Positions 1 through 8,671 of a stretch of DNA of 60,482 nt are shown here, in pieces. Made by a program: the position numbers and the translations under genes. This stretch comes from Pseudoxanthomonas mexicana (GTDB taxonomy: Bacteria > Pseudomonadota > Gammaproteobacteria > Xanthomonadales > Xanthomonadaceae), in NCBI RefSeq assembly GCF_001556105.1, contig NZ_LSIF01000062.1, positions 1 through 60,482 on the forward strand. The letters are read 5' to 3'. The notes beneath the pieces were generated by a model, which saw nothing but the letters and a program-made list of their open reading frames with translations, had not been told where the DNA came from and did no database searches. Within the stretch, counting starts at the first letter, position 1. Every line of letters begins with the position of its first letter.

Positions 1-592
1 CGGTCGCACCGCGCACGTCCTCGGCTTCCACGTCGCCGGAGCCGATCGACACGACCTTGAGGCTGCCAGCGCCGTGGATGTCGATATCGCCCGAGCCCAC
101 CGAGGCGGCGGCCAGTCCGCGAATATTGCGACCGACCGCGTGGCCGGAGCCGACGTCGGCGCTGAATACCGGCGCGCCGGTGACCTCGGCCTCGCCTGAG
201 CCGACTTTCACCTGCACGGGCAGATGGTCCGGCAGGGTCGCCGTCAGGTTCATGTACGCGTAAGTGCTGCCGAACGAGATGCCGCCGAAATTGCCTTCCT
301 GGTACATCCGCACGATCAGCTTGTCGCCGGCGCGGCGTTGCTCGATCTTCAGTCGATCCAGACGCTCAGCGTGGCTGCTGCACGCCCTGCCTTTCATCGC
401 GGCCGGCGCACCGGCGCGCGATTCGACGGTCAGGTCGTGCGGACCGACCTCGAACACCACGGTGCTGGCGTCGCCGATGTCGAGCGCAAGCTGACGCGGC
501 GCCTCGTGCCTGCAGTACCGGTCCCCCGCCAACGTGGGAGCGGACAGCGCCCACAAGGCAAGCAACGGGAGGGGGAACAAGGCGGTGTGCAT
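1..592 (-). CDS. Exported adhesin-like protein (DUF2807/DUF4097-like), 3' end cut by window edge
   Basis: The reading frame starts at an ATG at 592, preceded by a GGAG-type ribosome binding site, and is still open at base 1, so the C-terminus is missing. The first ~20 residues form a signal peptide (MHTALFPLPLLALWALS, then Ala-rich, cleavage near LAG-D). The visible ~197 residues end in repeated beta-type segments with SGSGD/VGSGE-like turns, the pattern of the 'putative auto-transporter adhesin head' or GIN/DUF4097 beta-solenoid domains. Role inferred: periplasmic or cell-envelope beta-repeat protein of unknown function. It lies on the same strand as the two DUF2884-like genes upstream (70 bp gap) and could be cotranscribed with them. 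The family assignment is tentative because the rest of the protein is outside the window. Confidence 0.6.
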   Translation of the reverse strand, partial: MHTALFPLPLLALWALSAPTLAGDRYCRHEAPRQLALDIGDASTVVFEVGPHDLTVESRAGAPAAMKGRACSSHAERLDRLKIEQRRAGDKLIVRMYQEGNFGGISFGSTYAYMNLTATLPDHLPVQVKVGSGEAEVTGAPVFSADVGSGHAVGRNIRGLAAASVGSGDIDIHGAGSLKVVSIGSGDVEAEDVRGAT

Positions 593-663
593 CCGTAGAT
601 CTCCGGAATCGGCTCAGGCGTGGAGCACCGGTCGCAAGCGCCCGGGTACCCGCAGGGGGTGGA

Positions 664-1338
664 TCAGCGCGTTGCGAACTCCTGGCGCAGGTCTTGCTCG
701 CAATCTTCGGCCGCGTCCGCGTCCAGCGTGGCATACGGGCGGAATTGCGGAAGGCTGGCGGACAGGCGCTGCTGGGTGTCGCGCAGGGCAGGCAGGCGAC
801 GGCAGATCTGCCGCACGCCGGGCTCGACCGTTTCGCGAACGGTCTTCTCGACGCGGCGCTCCAGGCTGCCGGTCATGGCGCCGACCATCAGGCTGAAGAG
901 ACCACGGTCGACTGCGTCCAGCGCCGCTTGGGCGCTACGCTCGCCGATATCGATGCCGGTCTTGGCGATCTCGATGACCTGGCCCCGGTAGCGCAGCAGT
1001 TCCTGCCGCTGCGTACGGTCGATGGCGACGGGCTTGCCTTCGATCAGGAAGTCGCCCTGCGGGGTGATTTCCGCCTTCGGCAAGGGGTGATCTTCATCTG
1101 AACTGCGCTTGCCGGATTTGCCGAACTGCAGGTTGCTGCCCAGGGCCAGGTTGCCGGTCTCAAGCTTGCGGCGGGCGGCGGCCAGTTCCGTGCGCACGTC
1201 GTGGCGCGCATCGGCCAGGTCCGCGCTGATGTCGCTATCGACGCGGGTGTTTTTCGCGCCCGCAGGTTGCGCGGCCAGCGTCAGCAGGCTGGCCAGCATC
1301 AGCGGTATCAGGACGTGTGGGATACGCGTGGCAGGCAT
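664..1338 (-). CDS. Exported DUF2884 (YggN-like) protein, paralogue A
   Basis: A 224-residue protein with a signal peptide (MPATRIPHVLIPLMLASLL..., cleavage near PAGA-K). I chose the ATG at 1338 because AAGGAA lies about 8 bases upstream and the signal peptide starts there; the frame is open further upstream but that extension looks non-coding. The core motif LPKAEITPQGDFLIEGK, followed by a Gln/Arg-rich helical stretch and a region ending RPYATLDADAAEDC, resembles the E. coli YggN/DUF2884 layout (ITPDG...NGK..., then long helices). The next upstream gene carries the same motifs in the same order, so the two are tandem paralogues. Periplasmic location is predicted; the function is unknown in the family. 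Confidence 0.65.
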   Translation of the reverse strand: MPATRIPHVLIPLMLASLLTLAAQPAGAKNTRVDSDISADLADARHDVRTELAAARRKLETGNLALGSNLQFGKSGKRSSDEDHPLPKAEITPQGDFLIEGKPVAIDRTQRQELLRYRGQVIEIAKTGIDIGERSAQAALDAVDRGLFSLMVGAMTGSLERRVEKTVRETVEPGVRQICRRLPALRDTQQRLSASLPQFRPYATLDADAAEDCEQDLRQEFATR

Positions 1339-1447
1339 GTCCGGTTCCTTGCAAGTGAGAAGCTCGGTGGTCGTGGATGGCATGACGGCGGCAGGCGGAG
1401 CCCAGCGCGTGACAGCCATGACGGTATTGCCGGGGTGGCGCGGAACC

Positions 1448-2116
1448 TCAGAAGGTCCAGTTGCCGTCGCCGTTCGCATCGCCACAGTCGTCCACGTCGG
1501 ACTGGTCCATGGTGGCGTAGGGCGTGAACTCGGGCAGGGCGGTCGCCAGCGCCTGCTGGGCCGACAGCAGGCCGGGCAGGCGTGTGCACAGCTGGGCGAC
1601 CATCGGCTTGATCTTGGCCTTGGCCTGCTCGCCGACCTGCTTGCCGATCTCGTCGCCGGACTGGCCGGACAGCATGCCCTTCAGGGCGGAAGCAGCGGCA
1701 TCGATACCGACGCGCGCTCCTTCCATGCCGATCGCCATGCCGTCGCCTACCACGTTCAGCAACTCGCCGCGGTAGGCCAGCACCAGCGCTTTCTGCTCCG
1801 GTGTGGTGGGGATGGATTTGCCTTCGATCAGCAATTCGCCGGCCGGTGTGATTTCCGCCTTCGGTAGCGATTCGCTTTTGTTGCGGTTGAGGGAAATGCT
1901 CTCGCGTGCCAGGCGGTCGCGTGCCGCGGCGATTTCCTGGCGCGCCTTTTCCATTTCCTGGCTGGCGTCGCCCAGGCCGTTGGCGACTTCGTCCAGCGCC
2001 TTGGCGGCGATGCCGGAGGGGGCTTTGTCCTGTGGGTCCTGCGCCGGTTGGCAGGCCGCCAGCAGCAGTGCGGCGGCTACACAGGTGCCGCGGACGAGAA
2101 AAGCAGTCTTGCGCAT
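1448..2116 (-). CDS. DUF2884-like lipoprotein, paralogue B
   Basis: A 222-residue predicted lipoprotein. The N-terminus has a basic start, a hydrophobic core and the lipobox LLAAC, so Cys21 is the expected lipidation site. A coiled segment rich in Glu/Ala/Arg follows (about residues 40-75), then LPKAEITPAGELLIEGK and a C-terminal block with FTPYATMDQSDVDDC. Both blocks have close counterparts in the neighbouring 664-1338 gene, which argues for a tandem duplication in which one copy is soluble and one lipid-anchored. A GAGGA ribosome binding site precedes the ATG at 2116. It may be read from the ABC operon upstream (55 bp gap after the permease). Function unknown; the family call rests on the core motif. 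Confidence 0.65.
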   Translation of the reverse strand: MRKTAFLVRGTCVAAALLLAACQPAQDPQDKAPSGIAAKALDEVANGLGDASQEMEKARQEIAAARDRLARESISLNRNKSESLPKAEITPAGELLIEGKSIPTTPEQKALVLAYRGELLNVVGDGMAIGMEGARVGIDAAASALKGMLSGQSGDEIGKQVGEQAKAKIKPMVAQLCTRLPGLLSAQQALATALPEFTPYATMDQSDVDDCGDANGDGNWTF

Positions 2117-2171
2117 GGGATGTCCTCGATATCGGGCGGAAAAGGCGGCGTGCGGGACGCCGCCGGGAGGA

Positions 2172-3170
2172 TTACTCGCTCTCGCGCCAGCGGCGCAGGT
2201 AGATCGCGCCGACGATCAGCGCCACGCCGATTGCCGCACCGATCCACAGGTCGGCGGTGGCGAACGCCTGCCAGCTGCGGGTCAGGTCAATGGCGTTGGC
2301 TAGGTCGTCCGGGCTGTTGATGCCATCGTTCGGCGTGATGGCGCCTCCCGGCAGGGTGGGGAACCAGGCGCCCGGGATGACGCTCGCCAGGCCGCGATAG
2401 ACCACCGTGTACCAGATCAGGTCGTGGCGGATTTCCAGGCCGGGCAGGATGTCGGTCATGCTGATGATCACGCAGGGCAGCACCGGCACCAGCACCGCCC
2501 ACAGGAACGGCTTGCTGCGCGACCAGGCCGAGCAGAACATCAACCAGCCGATCGCAGGCAGCGCCCACAGCATGTAGACCGGGAGCGAGGCGATGACACC
2601 GCCGATGATGCGCAGCGGGTGCGAATGGGTGAACACTGCGGTACCGGCAGGCAGGCCGTTGACGGTGATGGTCAGCGCCGAGATCAGCCACATGGCCAGG
2701 CCGATCAGGATGCCAACGCCGATCGCCAGCAGCGGCGCCAGCACCAGCGCCCATGCCAGCTTCGACAGCACCATGTGGGTGTCGGACACCGGCAATGACT
2801 TCCAGAACAGCACGCTGCGGTCGCGGCGGTCGTCGTACAGGGTGCCCAGGGCGTAGAAGAAGACCACGAAGGCCAGCACCACGCAGGCCAGGATGACGCC
2901 CCCCAGCAACATGCCGTCACCGACGCCGCCGAGGATCTGATGCGCCTTCTCGGGCGCTTCCTCGATGCTGAAGCCACCATCGCTCATCTTGCCGCGTGCG
3001 GCGATGCTGCCGATCACGGCCAGGATCAGGTTCAACACCACGAAGATGCCGCCGGTGATGACCGGCGCCCAGAAGAAGCCGCCGCGGTTCTCCCAGAATT
3101 CGCGCTTCAGCAGCCACGTGAACGCGCCCGGTTTGGAGGATTTGCCCAACGTCGAAGTCACGGCGTTCAT
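2172..3170 (-). CDS. ABC-2 type transporter permease
   Basis: A 332-residue inner-membrane protein with about seven hydrophobic segments (near residues 35-55, 90-115, 140-170, 195-225, 230-250 and the C-terminus at 305-322). The stretch LYDDRRDRSVLFWKSLPVSD in the first half is characteristic of ABC-2 permeases partnered with YtrB-type ATPases. Its ATG overlaps the stop codon of the ATPase gene (ATGA), so translation is probably coupled. With the ATPase and the GntR regulator it forms a YtrA-type operon. The substrate cannot be told from sequence; related systems respond to envelope stress, but that is family knowledge and not shown here. Confidence 0.85.
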   Translation of the reverse strand: MNAVTSTLGKSSKPGAFTWLLKREFWENRGGFFWAPVITGGIFVVLNLILAVIGSIAARGKMSDGGFSIEEAPEKAHQILGGVGDGMLLGGVILACVVLAFVVFFYALGTLYDDRRDRSVLFWKSLPVSDTHMVLSKLAWALVLAPLLAIGVGILIGLAMWLISALTITVNGLPAGTAVFTHSHPLRIIGGVIASLPVYMLWALPAIGWLMFCSAWSRSKPFLWAVLVPVLPCVIISMTDILPGLEIRHDLIWYTVVYRGLASVIPGAWFPTLPGGAITPNDGINSPDDLANAIDLTRSWQAFATADLWIGAAIGVALIVGAIYLRRWRESE

Positions 3171-4042
3171 GCGTAGGTTCCTTTCATGATGGCGACGAAC
3201 AGGTCGGCCAGGCCTGGGGTGCGGGTTTCGCCGAGGGCGGCGAGGTGTCCTTTCGGTACGCCGTCGAACAGCAGCACGGTCTTGCCGAAGGGCAGGGCGC
3301 GCTCGTCGATGGGTTTGAGGGCACGCGCCTGGTCGATGGCATCGCCGCTGACCAGCACCTCGGTGTAGCGCTCTGCCACGTCTTCCATCGGCGAAGTCAG
3401 CACGATCTTGCCGTCGCGGATGAACATCACGTCGGTGAGGATGTGCTCGATCTCCTCGACCTGGTGGGTGGTGACGATGATGGTCTTCTGCTCATCGAAG
3501 TAGTCCTCCAGCAGGCGCTGGTAGAACTGCTTGCGATAGAGGATGTCCAGGCCCAGGGTGGGTTCGTCGAGCACCAGCAGCTTGGCGTCGATCGCCATCA
3601 CCAATGCCAGATGCAGCTGCACGATCATGCCCTTGGACATCTCGCGCACGCGCAGGTTGGGCTTGAGCTGGGTGTTGGCGATGAAGCGCTCGCACTTGGC
3701 GCGGTCGAAGCGCGGATGGACGCCGGCGACGAAGTCGATGGCCTCCTTCACCTTGATCCAGCGCGGGAGTACCGCGACGTCGGCGATGAAGCAGACATCC
3801 TTCATCAGTTCGTCGCGGTCCTTGCGCGGATCCAGGCCCAGCACCGACAACTGGCCCTCGAACGGCGTCAGGCCGAGGATGGCTTTCAGCGCGGTGGTCT
3901 TGCCGGCCCCGTTGGGACCGATCAGGCCGATGATCTTGCCCGCTTCGATCTCGAAGCTGGTGTCGTCCAGCGCAAGCTTGTTCTTGTAGGCCTTGCGCAG
4001 GCCGCGGGCCGACACCACGGCGTTGGCGATTGCAGCATTCAT
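3167..4042 (-). CDS. ABC transporter ATP-binding protein
   Basis: A 291-residue cytoplasmic ATPase that energises the adjacent ABC-2 permease. Walker A is GPNGAGKT at residues 42-49 and Walker B ends in LLVLDEPT around 155-162 with catalytic Glu160. The signature motif is degenerate: MSKGM at 135-139 in place of LSGGQ, as in many YtrB-like ATPases. The H-loop His lies in TTHQVEE. The start used is the ATG at 4042, which overlaps the GntR stop by one base (TGATG); an upstream in-frame ATG at 4120 would lie inside the regulator gene and is rejected. The gene ends in an ATGA overlap with the permease. Confidence 0.9.
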   Translation of the reverse strand: MNAAIANAVVSARGLRKAYKNKLALDDTSFEIEAGKIIGLIGPNGAGKTTALKAILGLTPFEGQLSVLGLDPRKDRDELMKDVCFIADVAVLPRWIKVKEAIDFVAGVHPRFDRAKCERFIANTQLKPNLRVREMSKGMIVQLHLALVMAIDAKLLVLDEPTLGLDILYRKQFYQRLLEDYFDEQKTIIVTTHQVEEIEHILTDVMFIRDGKIVLTSPMEDVAERYTEVLVSGDAIDQARALKPIDERALPFGKTVLLFDGVPKGHLAALGETRTPGLADLFVAIMKGTYA

Positions 4043-4404
4043 CACTTGATCCCCTTGGATTGCAGCAACTCTTCGATGGACAGGCCCAGGCGCTCGATGC
4101 GCTCGGCGACCGCGGGCCATTCTTCGGTCAGGAACCGCTCGCGCTCGCTGCCACGCAGCTTCCTGGCGGCTTCGTCGGTGACGAACATGCCCAGGCCGCG
4201 GCGCTTCTCGACCAGCGCTTCATCCGCCAGCTCCTGATAGGCGCGCGACACGGTAATCGGATTGAGCTGGTACTCGGCCGCCACCTGGCGGACCGACGGC
4301 AGCGCGTCGCCCGGCTTCAGGATGCCGTCCAGCATCATGGCGATCACACGATCCTTCAATTGACGGTAGATGGGAGCACCGTCGCTCCATTGGATGGGCG
4401 CCAT
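4042..4404 (-). CDS. GntR-family regulator, YtrA subfamily
   Basis: A 120-residue regulator made almost entirely of a GntR winged helix-turn-helix (about residues 10-76, with LPSVRQVAAEYQLNPITVSR and the wing RRGLGMFV) plus a short C-terminal dimerisation helix. This length is typical of the YtrA subfamily, which lacks the large effector domain. It is the second gene of the operon, 2 bp after the small exported protein, with a strong GAGGAG site before the ATG, and overlaps the ATPase gene by one base. A GGTG-N16-CACC inverted repeat over the operon promoter (4693-4718) is the probable autoregulatory target. What signal it senses is not evident. Confidence 0.9.
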   Translation of the reverse strand: MAPIQWSDGAPIYRQLKDRVIAMMLDGILKPGDALPSVRQVAAEYQLNPITVSRAYQELADEALVEKRRGLGMFVTDEAARKLRGSERERFLTEEWPAVAERIERLGLSIEELLQSKGIK

Positions 4405-4406
4405 GG

Positions 4407-4667
4407 TCAGCTCCTCGGACGCAGGGATTGGCCGAAGGAGAAGTACGGCATGGCCAGCGATGCGCGGGCACGGCGCTTGTGCTGGCTCGTCGCCGGGGCG
4501 CGGTCGTCGCCGGTGATCTCACCGACGTCGGATTCCAGCGCGCCCACCAGCGCGGCGGACTCCGCCTCTGCCGTGCGGGCGCCGGACAGGCCCGCCAGCG
4601 TGCCAGCCGTCAGCAACAGGCCGCCGACGGCCAGGCTGGGCAGGATGTGGGTCAGTTTCTGCTTCAT
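4407..4667 (-). CDS. Small exported protein heading the GntR/ABC operon
   Basis: An 86-residue protein with an N-terminal hydrophobic segment (MKQKLTHILPSLAVGGLLLT...) that could be a signal peptide or a single membrane anchor, followed by a polar Ala/Arg-rich tail. It is the first gene after the predicted promoter; GGGGAGA lies 5-11 bases upstream of the ATG. Its stop is 2 bp from the GntR start and the GntR ribosome binding site lies within its last codons, so it belongs to this operon. I recognise no domain. A role alongside the ABC system is inferred only from position. Confidence 0.6.
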   Translation of the reverse strand: MKQKLTHILPSLAVGGLLLTAGTLAGLSGARTAEAESAALVGALESDVGEITGDDRAPATSQHKRRARASLAMPYFSFGQSLRPRS

Positions 4668-4692
4668 GGCATCTCCCCGTGAGTTGGGTGAG

Positions 4693-4718
4693 TGGTGTTG
4701 TATTCAACTATAACACCA
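4693..4718 (-). promoter_or_regulatory. Inverted-repeat operator for the GntR/ABC operon
   Basis: TGGTGTT and its exact reverse complement AACACCA are separated by 12 bases. The inner part fits GGTG-N16-CACC, the palindrome I recall being reported for YtrA in Xanthomonas. It covers the -10 hexamer at 4707-4712, so binding by the adjacent GntR protein would block the promoter. Confidence 0.65.
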
Positions 4719-4734
4719 AAACACAGGGCGTCAA
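4707..4734 (-). promoter_or_regulatory. Sigma-70-type promoter of the GntR/ABC operon
   Basis: Read on the minus strand, TTGACG (-35, plus-strand 4729-4734) and TATAGT (-10, plus-strand 4707-4712) are 16 bases apart, about 40 bases before the first start codon at 4667. The inverted repeat at 4693-4718 overlaps the -10. Confidence 0.6.
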
Positions 4735-4802
4735 CTGCCTCGCGAGGTTTTGTCACCCAACTGAAGGCATACTTGTCATGTTCGTACTAGTGGGGTCCCA
4801 GC

Positions 4803-5366
4803 GTGAAGTTCAACTCATTGAAAATCATGGCGTTAATCGGGTTGCTGGGGCTGTCGGCCGCGGCGTTGGCTGCCGGTTTGCTCGATGTCGCGTACCGCCC
4901 GCTGGCCGGCAAATCGCCAGTGAACCTGAAGAAGGCGTACGCGGGGCAGGTGCTGTTGGTGGTGAACACCGCCAGCAAGTGCGGCTACACACCGCAGTAC
5001 GAGGGGCTAGAAGCGCTGCACCAGCGCTATGCCGGGCAGGGGTTCGCCGTGCTCGGCTTTCCGTCCAATGACTTCAAGGGCCAGGAACCGGGGAGCGAGA
5101 AAGACATCCAGGAGTTCTGCACGCTGACCTACGGCGTGAAGTTCCCGATGTTCGAAAAAGTGGTGGTGACGGGCAGCGACGCCACGCCGCTCTACAAATC
5201 GTTGACCCGATCCACCGGCACCGCACCGGGCTGGAACTTCCACAAGTACTTGATCGGTCGCGATGGCCGCGTGGTCGCGAATTTTCCCAGCAAGGTCAAG
5301 CCTGACGATCCGGCCGTCGTCGAGGCCATCGAGCGCGAACTGAAAAAGCCGCGTGCCGCGCACTGA
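4803..5366 (+). CDS. Exported glutathione peroxidase-like thiol peroxidase
   Basis: A 187-residue member of the glutathione peroxidase family that reduces hydroperoxides. The N-terminus is a signal peptide (cleavage near LAA-GLLD), so it acts in the periplasm. The peroxidatic Cys60 lies in VNTASKCGYTPQY, and Trp144-Asn145 in GWNFHKYL complete the active site. Cys106 in EFCTLTYGVKFP matches the resolving Cys of the thioredoxin-dependent 2-Cys subgroup, so thioredoxin-like reductants are more likely partners than glutathione. The usual FPCNQF motif reads FPSNDF, with Ser88 replacing that Cys. The start is a GTG at 4803; an ATG at 4827 would give a slightly shorter signal peptide and cannot be excluded. 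Confidence 0.88.
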   Translation: MKFNSLKIMALIGLLGLSAAALAAGLLDVAYRPLAGKSPVNLKKAYAGQVLLVVNTASKCGYTPQYEGLEALHQRYAGQGFAVLGFPSNDFKGQEPGSEKDIQEFCTLTYGVKFPMFEKVVVTGSDATPLYKSLTRSTGTAPGWNFHKYLIGRDGRVVANFPSKVKPDDPAVVEAIERELKKPRAAH

Positions 5367-5448
5367 TGCGGTGCCTTCGCAGGTGGCCGGCGTGCAACAA
5401 TATCGGTTTGGCGCCGCCACCGCGGCGCGGGTTCCAGGAGCAGGAAGG

Positions 5449-6384
5449 ATGAAGCGGTCGGTCCGCGGCGCAGCCGTAGTGTTGGCAATCTCGTTTTCGA
5501 TGTTGGGAGGCAGCGTGGCTGCACAGGAAAAAACCGCGCTGGTCTCCGAGCGTGACAAGGTCAGCTACGCCATCGGCGTGGACGTGGGCAATTCGCTGCA
5601 GCCGGTCGGTCCTTTCATGGACGCGGCGGCGTTCCAGCGCGCCATCGCCGACACCTTCGCCGGCAAGCCGAAGACGATGTCCGAACAGGAAGCGCAGGCC
5701 ACCGACCAGTTGCTGCGCCTCAATCTGGCCGTGGCTGACGGCCAGCCGATCCCCGGCATGCCGCCGGGCAGCACGCCGCCGCCGGTGGACAAGGCCAAGG
5801 TGGGTGTGTTCCTGGGTAGCTACGTGATCGGCCCTTCGTTGCTGCCGTTCAAGGACGAGGTCGATGTCGCGGTGCTCACGCAGGCCGTCAAGGCGATCGC
5901 CACCAAGACCGGCACGCCGCTGCTGACGGTGGAACAGGCACAGGCCGAAATGCAGGCCTACATGGCGAAGCGCCAGGCCGGTGCCGCGCAGCGCAACCGT
6001 GACGAGGGTGCCGCGTTCCTGGCCGCCAACAAGGTCAAGCCAGGCGTGGTGACCACGCCGTCCGGCCTGCAGTACACGGTGTTGCGCGCAGGCAATGGCC
6101 AGCGCCCGATGTCCAGCAGCCGCGTGCGTGTCAATTACGAAGGCAAGCTGCTCAACGGCGACGTCTTCGACAGCTCGTACGCGCGTGGCGAGCCGGCCGA
6201 GTTCGGCCTGAACCAGGTGATCGCCGGCTGGACCGAAGGCGTGGCGCTGATGCCCGTCGGTGCGAAGTACCGCTTCTGGATCCCGTCCAATCTGGCCTAC
6301 GGTCCGAATGGTGCGCCGGGTGGCAAGATCGGCCCCGACTCGACGTTGACCTTCGACGTCGAGCTGATGGGTGTCCTGCAGTAA
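5449..6384 (+). CDS. Exported FKBP-type peptidyl-prolyl isomerase
   Basis: A 311-residue periplasmic prolyl isomerase/chaperone of the FkpA/Mip type. Signal peptide 1-25 (cleavage VAA-QEK), an FKBP_N helical dimerisation domain (about 30-190, starting KVSYAIGVDVGN), and a C-terminal FKBP domain (about 215-311) with VRVNYEGKLLNGDVFDSSY and the hydrophobic pocket segment VIAGWTEGVALMPVGAKYRF. The ATG at 5449 is chosen for its AGGA/GGAAGG ribosome binding site and the signal peptide; the longer upstream frame adds a non-signal leader. It follows the peroxidase by about 80 bp on the same strand, a plausible envelope-maintenance pair. Confidence 0.9.
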   Translation: MKRSVRGAAVVLAISFSMLGGSVAAQEKTALVSERDKVSYAIGVDVGNSLQPVGPFMDAAAFQRAIADTFAGKPKTMSEQEAQATDQLLRLNLAVADGQPIPGMPPGSTPPPVDKAKVGVFLGSYVIGPSLLPFKDEVDVAVLTQAVKAIATKTGTPLLTVEQAQAEMQAYMAKRQAGAAQRNRDEGAAFLAANKVKPGVVTTPSGLQYTVLRAGNGQRPMSSSRVRVNYEGKLLNGDVFDSSYARGEPAEFGLNQVIAGWTEGVALMPVGAKYRFWIPSNLAYGPNGAPGGKIGPDSTLTFDVELMGVLQ

Positions 6385-6433
6385 ATCGAATCACCGTATT
6401 CAGCACTGAACTTTCATTGATGGAACTGCGCTG

Positions 6434-7786
6434 ATGCGTGTAGCGATCTTCGGTACGGGATATGTGGGACTGGTCACCGGCACCTGCCTTGCCGAGGTGG
6501 GCCACGACGTGGTCTGCGTGGACATCGATCCGGCCAAGGTCGAGGGATTGAACCGTGGCGTTGTGCCGATCTACGAGCCCGGCCTGTCGCCGATGGTGAA
6601 GGCGAACCACGAGGCCGGGCGGCTTCGCTTCACCACCGATGCCGTCGACGGCATCGCACATGGTGAAGTGGTCTTCATCGCCGTCGGCACACCGCCGGAT
6701 GAGGATGGCAGCGCCGATCTCCAGTACGTGTTGGCGGTGGCGCGGACGATCGGTCGCCACCTCGATCGTCCCTGCACGGTGGTCAACAAGTCCACGGTGC
6801 CGGTCGGAACGGCCGATAAAGTCCGTGCCGCCATCGAAGAGGAACTGGCTTCGCGCGGCGTGGATGTCGCGTTCGACGTCGTCTCCAATCCCGAGTTCCT
6901 GAAAGAGGGCGACGCGGTCAGCGATTGCATGCGGCCGGACCGCATCGTGGTCGGCGCGTCGAGCCCGCAAGCGGTGGAAAAGCTGCGTCGGCTGTATGCG
7001 CCGTTCAACCGCAACCACGAACGCATCGTGGTGATGGACGTGCGATCGGCGGAGCTGACCAAGTACGCCGCCAATGCGATGCTGGCCACGAAGATCAGCT
7101 TCATGAACGAGATCGCCAACATCGCCGAGCGCGTGGGCGCGGACGTGGAACACGTTCGCCAGGGCATCGGTTCGGATCCTCGCATCGGCTGGCACTTCAT
7201 CTATCCAGGCGCCGGCTACGGCGGCTCCTGTTTCCCGAAGGACGTGCAGGCGCTGGCGCGCACGGCGCAGCAGTATGGCTACGCGCCAGAACTGCTGCAG
7301 GCCGTGGAAGACGTGAACGAGCGCCAGAAGGGCCATCTGTTCGAACTCATCCAGCGCCACTACGACCGTGGCGAAGACGAAGGCGTGCGTGGCAAGACCT
7401 TCGCCGTCTGGGGACTGTCGTTCAAGCCCAATACCGACGACATGCGCGAAGCGAGCAGCCGCCGGTTGCTCGCCGAACTGTGGCAGGCCGGCGCGCAGGT
7501 GCGCGCGTACGATCCCGAAGCACGCGACGAGGCCGCCCGCATCTTCGGCGAGCGTGATGACCTGGTGCTGTGCGATGACGCGCGCGTGGCGATCGACGGC
7601 GCCGACGCTCTGGTGGTGGTGACCGAGTGGAAGCAGTTCCGCAGCCCCGACTTCGCGCGCCTGCGCGAGACGCTGTCCGATGCGGTGATCTTCGACGGGC
7701 GCAACCTGTACGATCCCGGCGAAGTGGAAGCCGCCGGCATCGCTTATTACGGCATCGGGCGCGGGAGATCCGTACGTGCAGGCTGA
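6434..7786 (+). CDS. ugd: UDP-glucose 6-dehydrogenase
   Basis: A 450-residue NAD-dependent enzyme oxidising UDP-glucose to UDP-glucuronate, a precursor for exopolysaccharide and LPS sugars. The Rossmann motif GTGYVG occupies residues 7-12, Lys210 and Asn214 lie in the conserved central helix ([17 protein letters not shown]), and the catalytic nucleophile is Cys266 in [10 protein letters not shown]. The C-terminal UDP-binding domain contains [15 protein letters not shown]. The length matches the bacterial family. The last 11 bases overlap slyX. Confidence 0.96.
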   Translation: MRVAIFGTGYVGLVTGTCLAEVGHDVVCVDIDPAKVEGLNRGVVPIYEPGLSPMVKANHEAGRLRFTTDAVDGIAHGEVVFIAVGTPPDEDGSADLQYVLAVARTIGRHLDRPCTVVNKSTVPVGTADKVRAAIEEELASRGVDVAFDVVSNPEFLKEGDAVSDCMRPDRIVVGASSPQAVEKLRRLYAPFNRNHERIVVMDVRSAELTKYAANAMLATKISFMNEIANIAERVGADVEHVRQGIGSDPRIGWHFIYPGAGYGGSCFPKDVQALARTAQQYGYAPELLQAVEDVNERQKGHLFELIQRHYDRGEDEGVRGKTFAVWGLSFKPNTDDMREASSRRLLAELWQAGAQVRAYDPEARDEAARIFGERDDLVLCDDARVAIDGADALVVVTEWKQFRSPDFARLRETLSDAVIFDGRNLYDPGEVEAAGIAYYGIGRGRSVRAG

Positions 7787-8012
7787 TCTTCCGCTGCAGG
7801 GCGACATGCTAGAACGTCGCCTGGTGGAGCTGGAAACCCGGCTGGCGTTCCAGGAGCATTCGCTCGGTGAAATGAGCGAAGCACTCGCGGATGCGCGTGC
7901 AGAGAACCAGCGCACCTCGCTGCTGCTGCGCCACATGGTGGAAGAATTGGGCAAGGTGCGTACCTCGCTGTTCGAGGATCCCGCCAACGAACCGCCGCCC
8001 CCGCATTATTGA
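7776..8012 (+). CDS. slyX: SlyX family protein
   Basis: A 78-residue, mostly coiled-coil protein of the SlyX family: [19 protein letters not shown], then a heptad helix to about residue 60 and the typical Pro-rich C-terminus ending PPPPHY. The start at 7776 overlaps ugd; an in-frame ATG at 7809 (MLERRL) would give the more usual SlyX length and is a reasonable alternative. The function of SlyX is not established. Confidence 0.85.
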   Translation: MQADLPLQGDMLERRLVELETRLAFQEHSLGEMSEALADARAENQRTSLLLRHMVEELGKVRTSLFEDPANEPPPPHY

Positions 8013-8047
8013 TACGCTTGGGGCACAGTAGTCCCCACGAACGACCG

Positions 8048-8671
8048 ATGACCGATTCACTTCGCGACCAGTTGCTGGGCCTGGGCTTCAAGCCCGCGCC
8101 CAAACCCGAGCGCAAACCCGAGCGCCGCCCCGATCCGCGTCGCGATGCCCACAAGCCGGCAGGCAAGGGCGGTGCGCATCCGAAACCGGGGCAGGGCGGC
8201 AAGCCTCGTACGCCGCACGGCGCGAACAAGCCGAGGCGCAGCCAGGAAGACATCGACCTCGCCAAGGCCTACGCCATCCGCGCCCAGCGCGAGAAGGACG
8301 AGCGCATCGAAGCCGAGCGGGTGAAACAGGAAGAGGCACGTGTGCGCCGCGAGGCCAAGGCGAAGCTCGAAACCTTCCTCAAGGACAAGTCGCTGAACCA
8401 TGCCGACGCCGACATCGCGCGGCATTTCCCCTATGGCGGCAAGATCAAGCGCATCTACGTCAACGCGGAACAGCTCAAGGCGCTGAACGCCGGTGAGCTC
8501 GGCGTGGTGCAGCAGAACGGGCGCTACCTGCTGGTGACCTCGGCGGTGCTCGCCGAAGCGGAATCCATCTTCGCGCCGGCCGTCGCGCTGAAGGTGGATC
8601 CTGATGCGCCGGCAGAAGCCGATCCCTACGCCGATCCGCAATACCAGGTGCCCGACGACCTGGTGTGGTGA
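8048..8671 (+). CDS. DUF2058 (YaiL-like) protein
   Basis: A 207-residue basic cytoplasmic protein. MTDSLRDQLLGLGFK at the N-terminus, a Lys/Pro/Arg-rich linker (about 15-75), a charged coiled region (75-120) and a compact C-terminal domain with FPYGGKIKRIYVNAEQLKALNAG are the DUF2058 layout. I start at the ATG at 8048 since MTDSLRDQL is the family N-terminus; 39 upstream in-frame bases are probably untranslated. Function is unknown; the basic linker suggests nucleic-acid or ribosome association (inference). The alpha/beta hydrolase gene overlaps its last codons. Confidence 0.85.
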   Translation: MTDSLRDQLLGLGFKPAPKPERKPERRPDPRRDAHKPAGKGGAHPKPGQGGKPRTPHGANKPRRSQEDIDLAKAYAIRAQREKDERIEAERVKQEEARVRREAKAKLETFLKDKSLNHADADIARHFPYGGKIKRIYVNAEQLKALNAGELGVVQQNGRYLLVTSAVLAEAESIFAPAVALKVDPDAPAEADPYADPQYQVPDDLVW

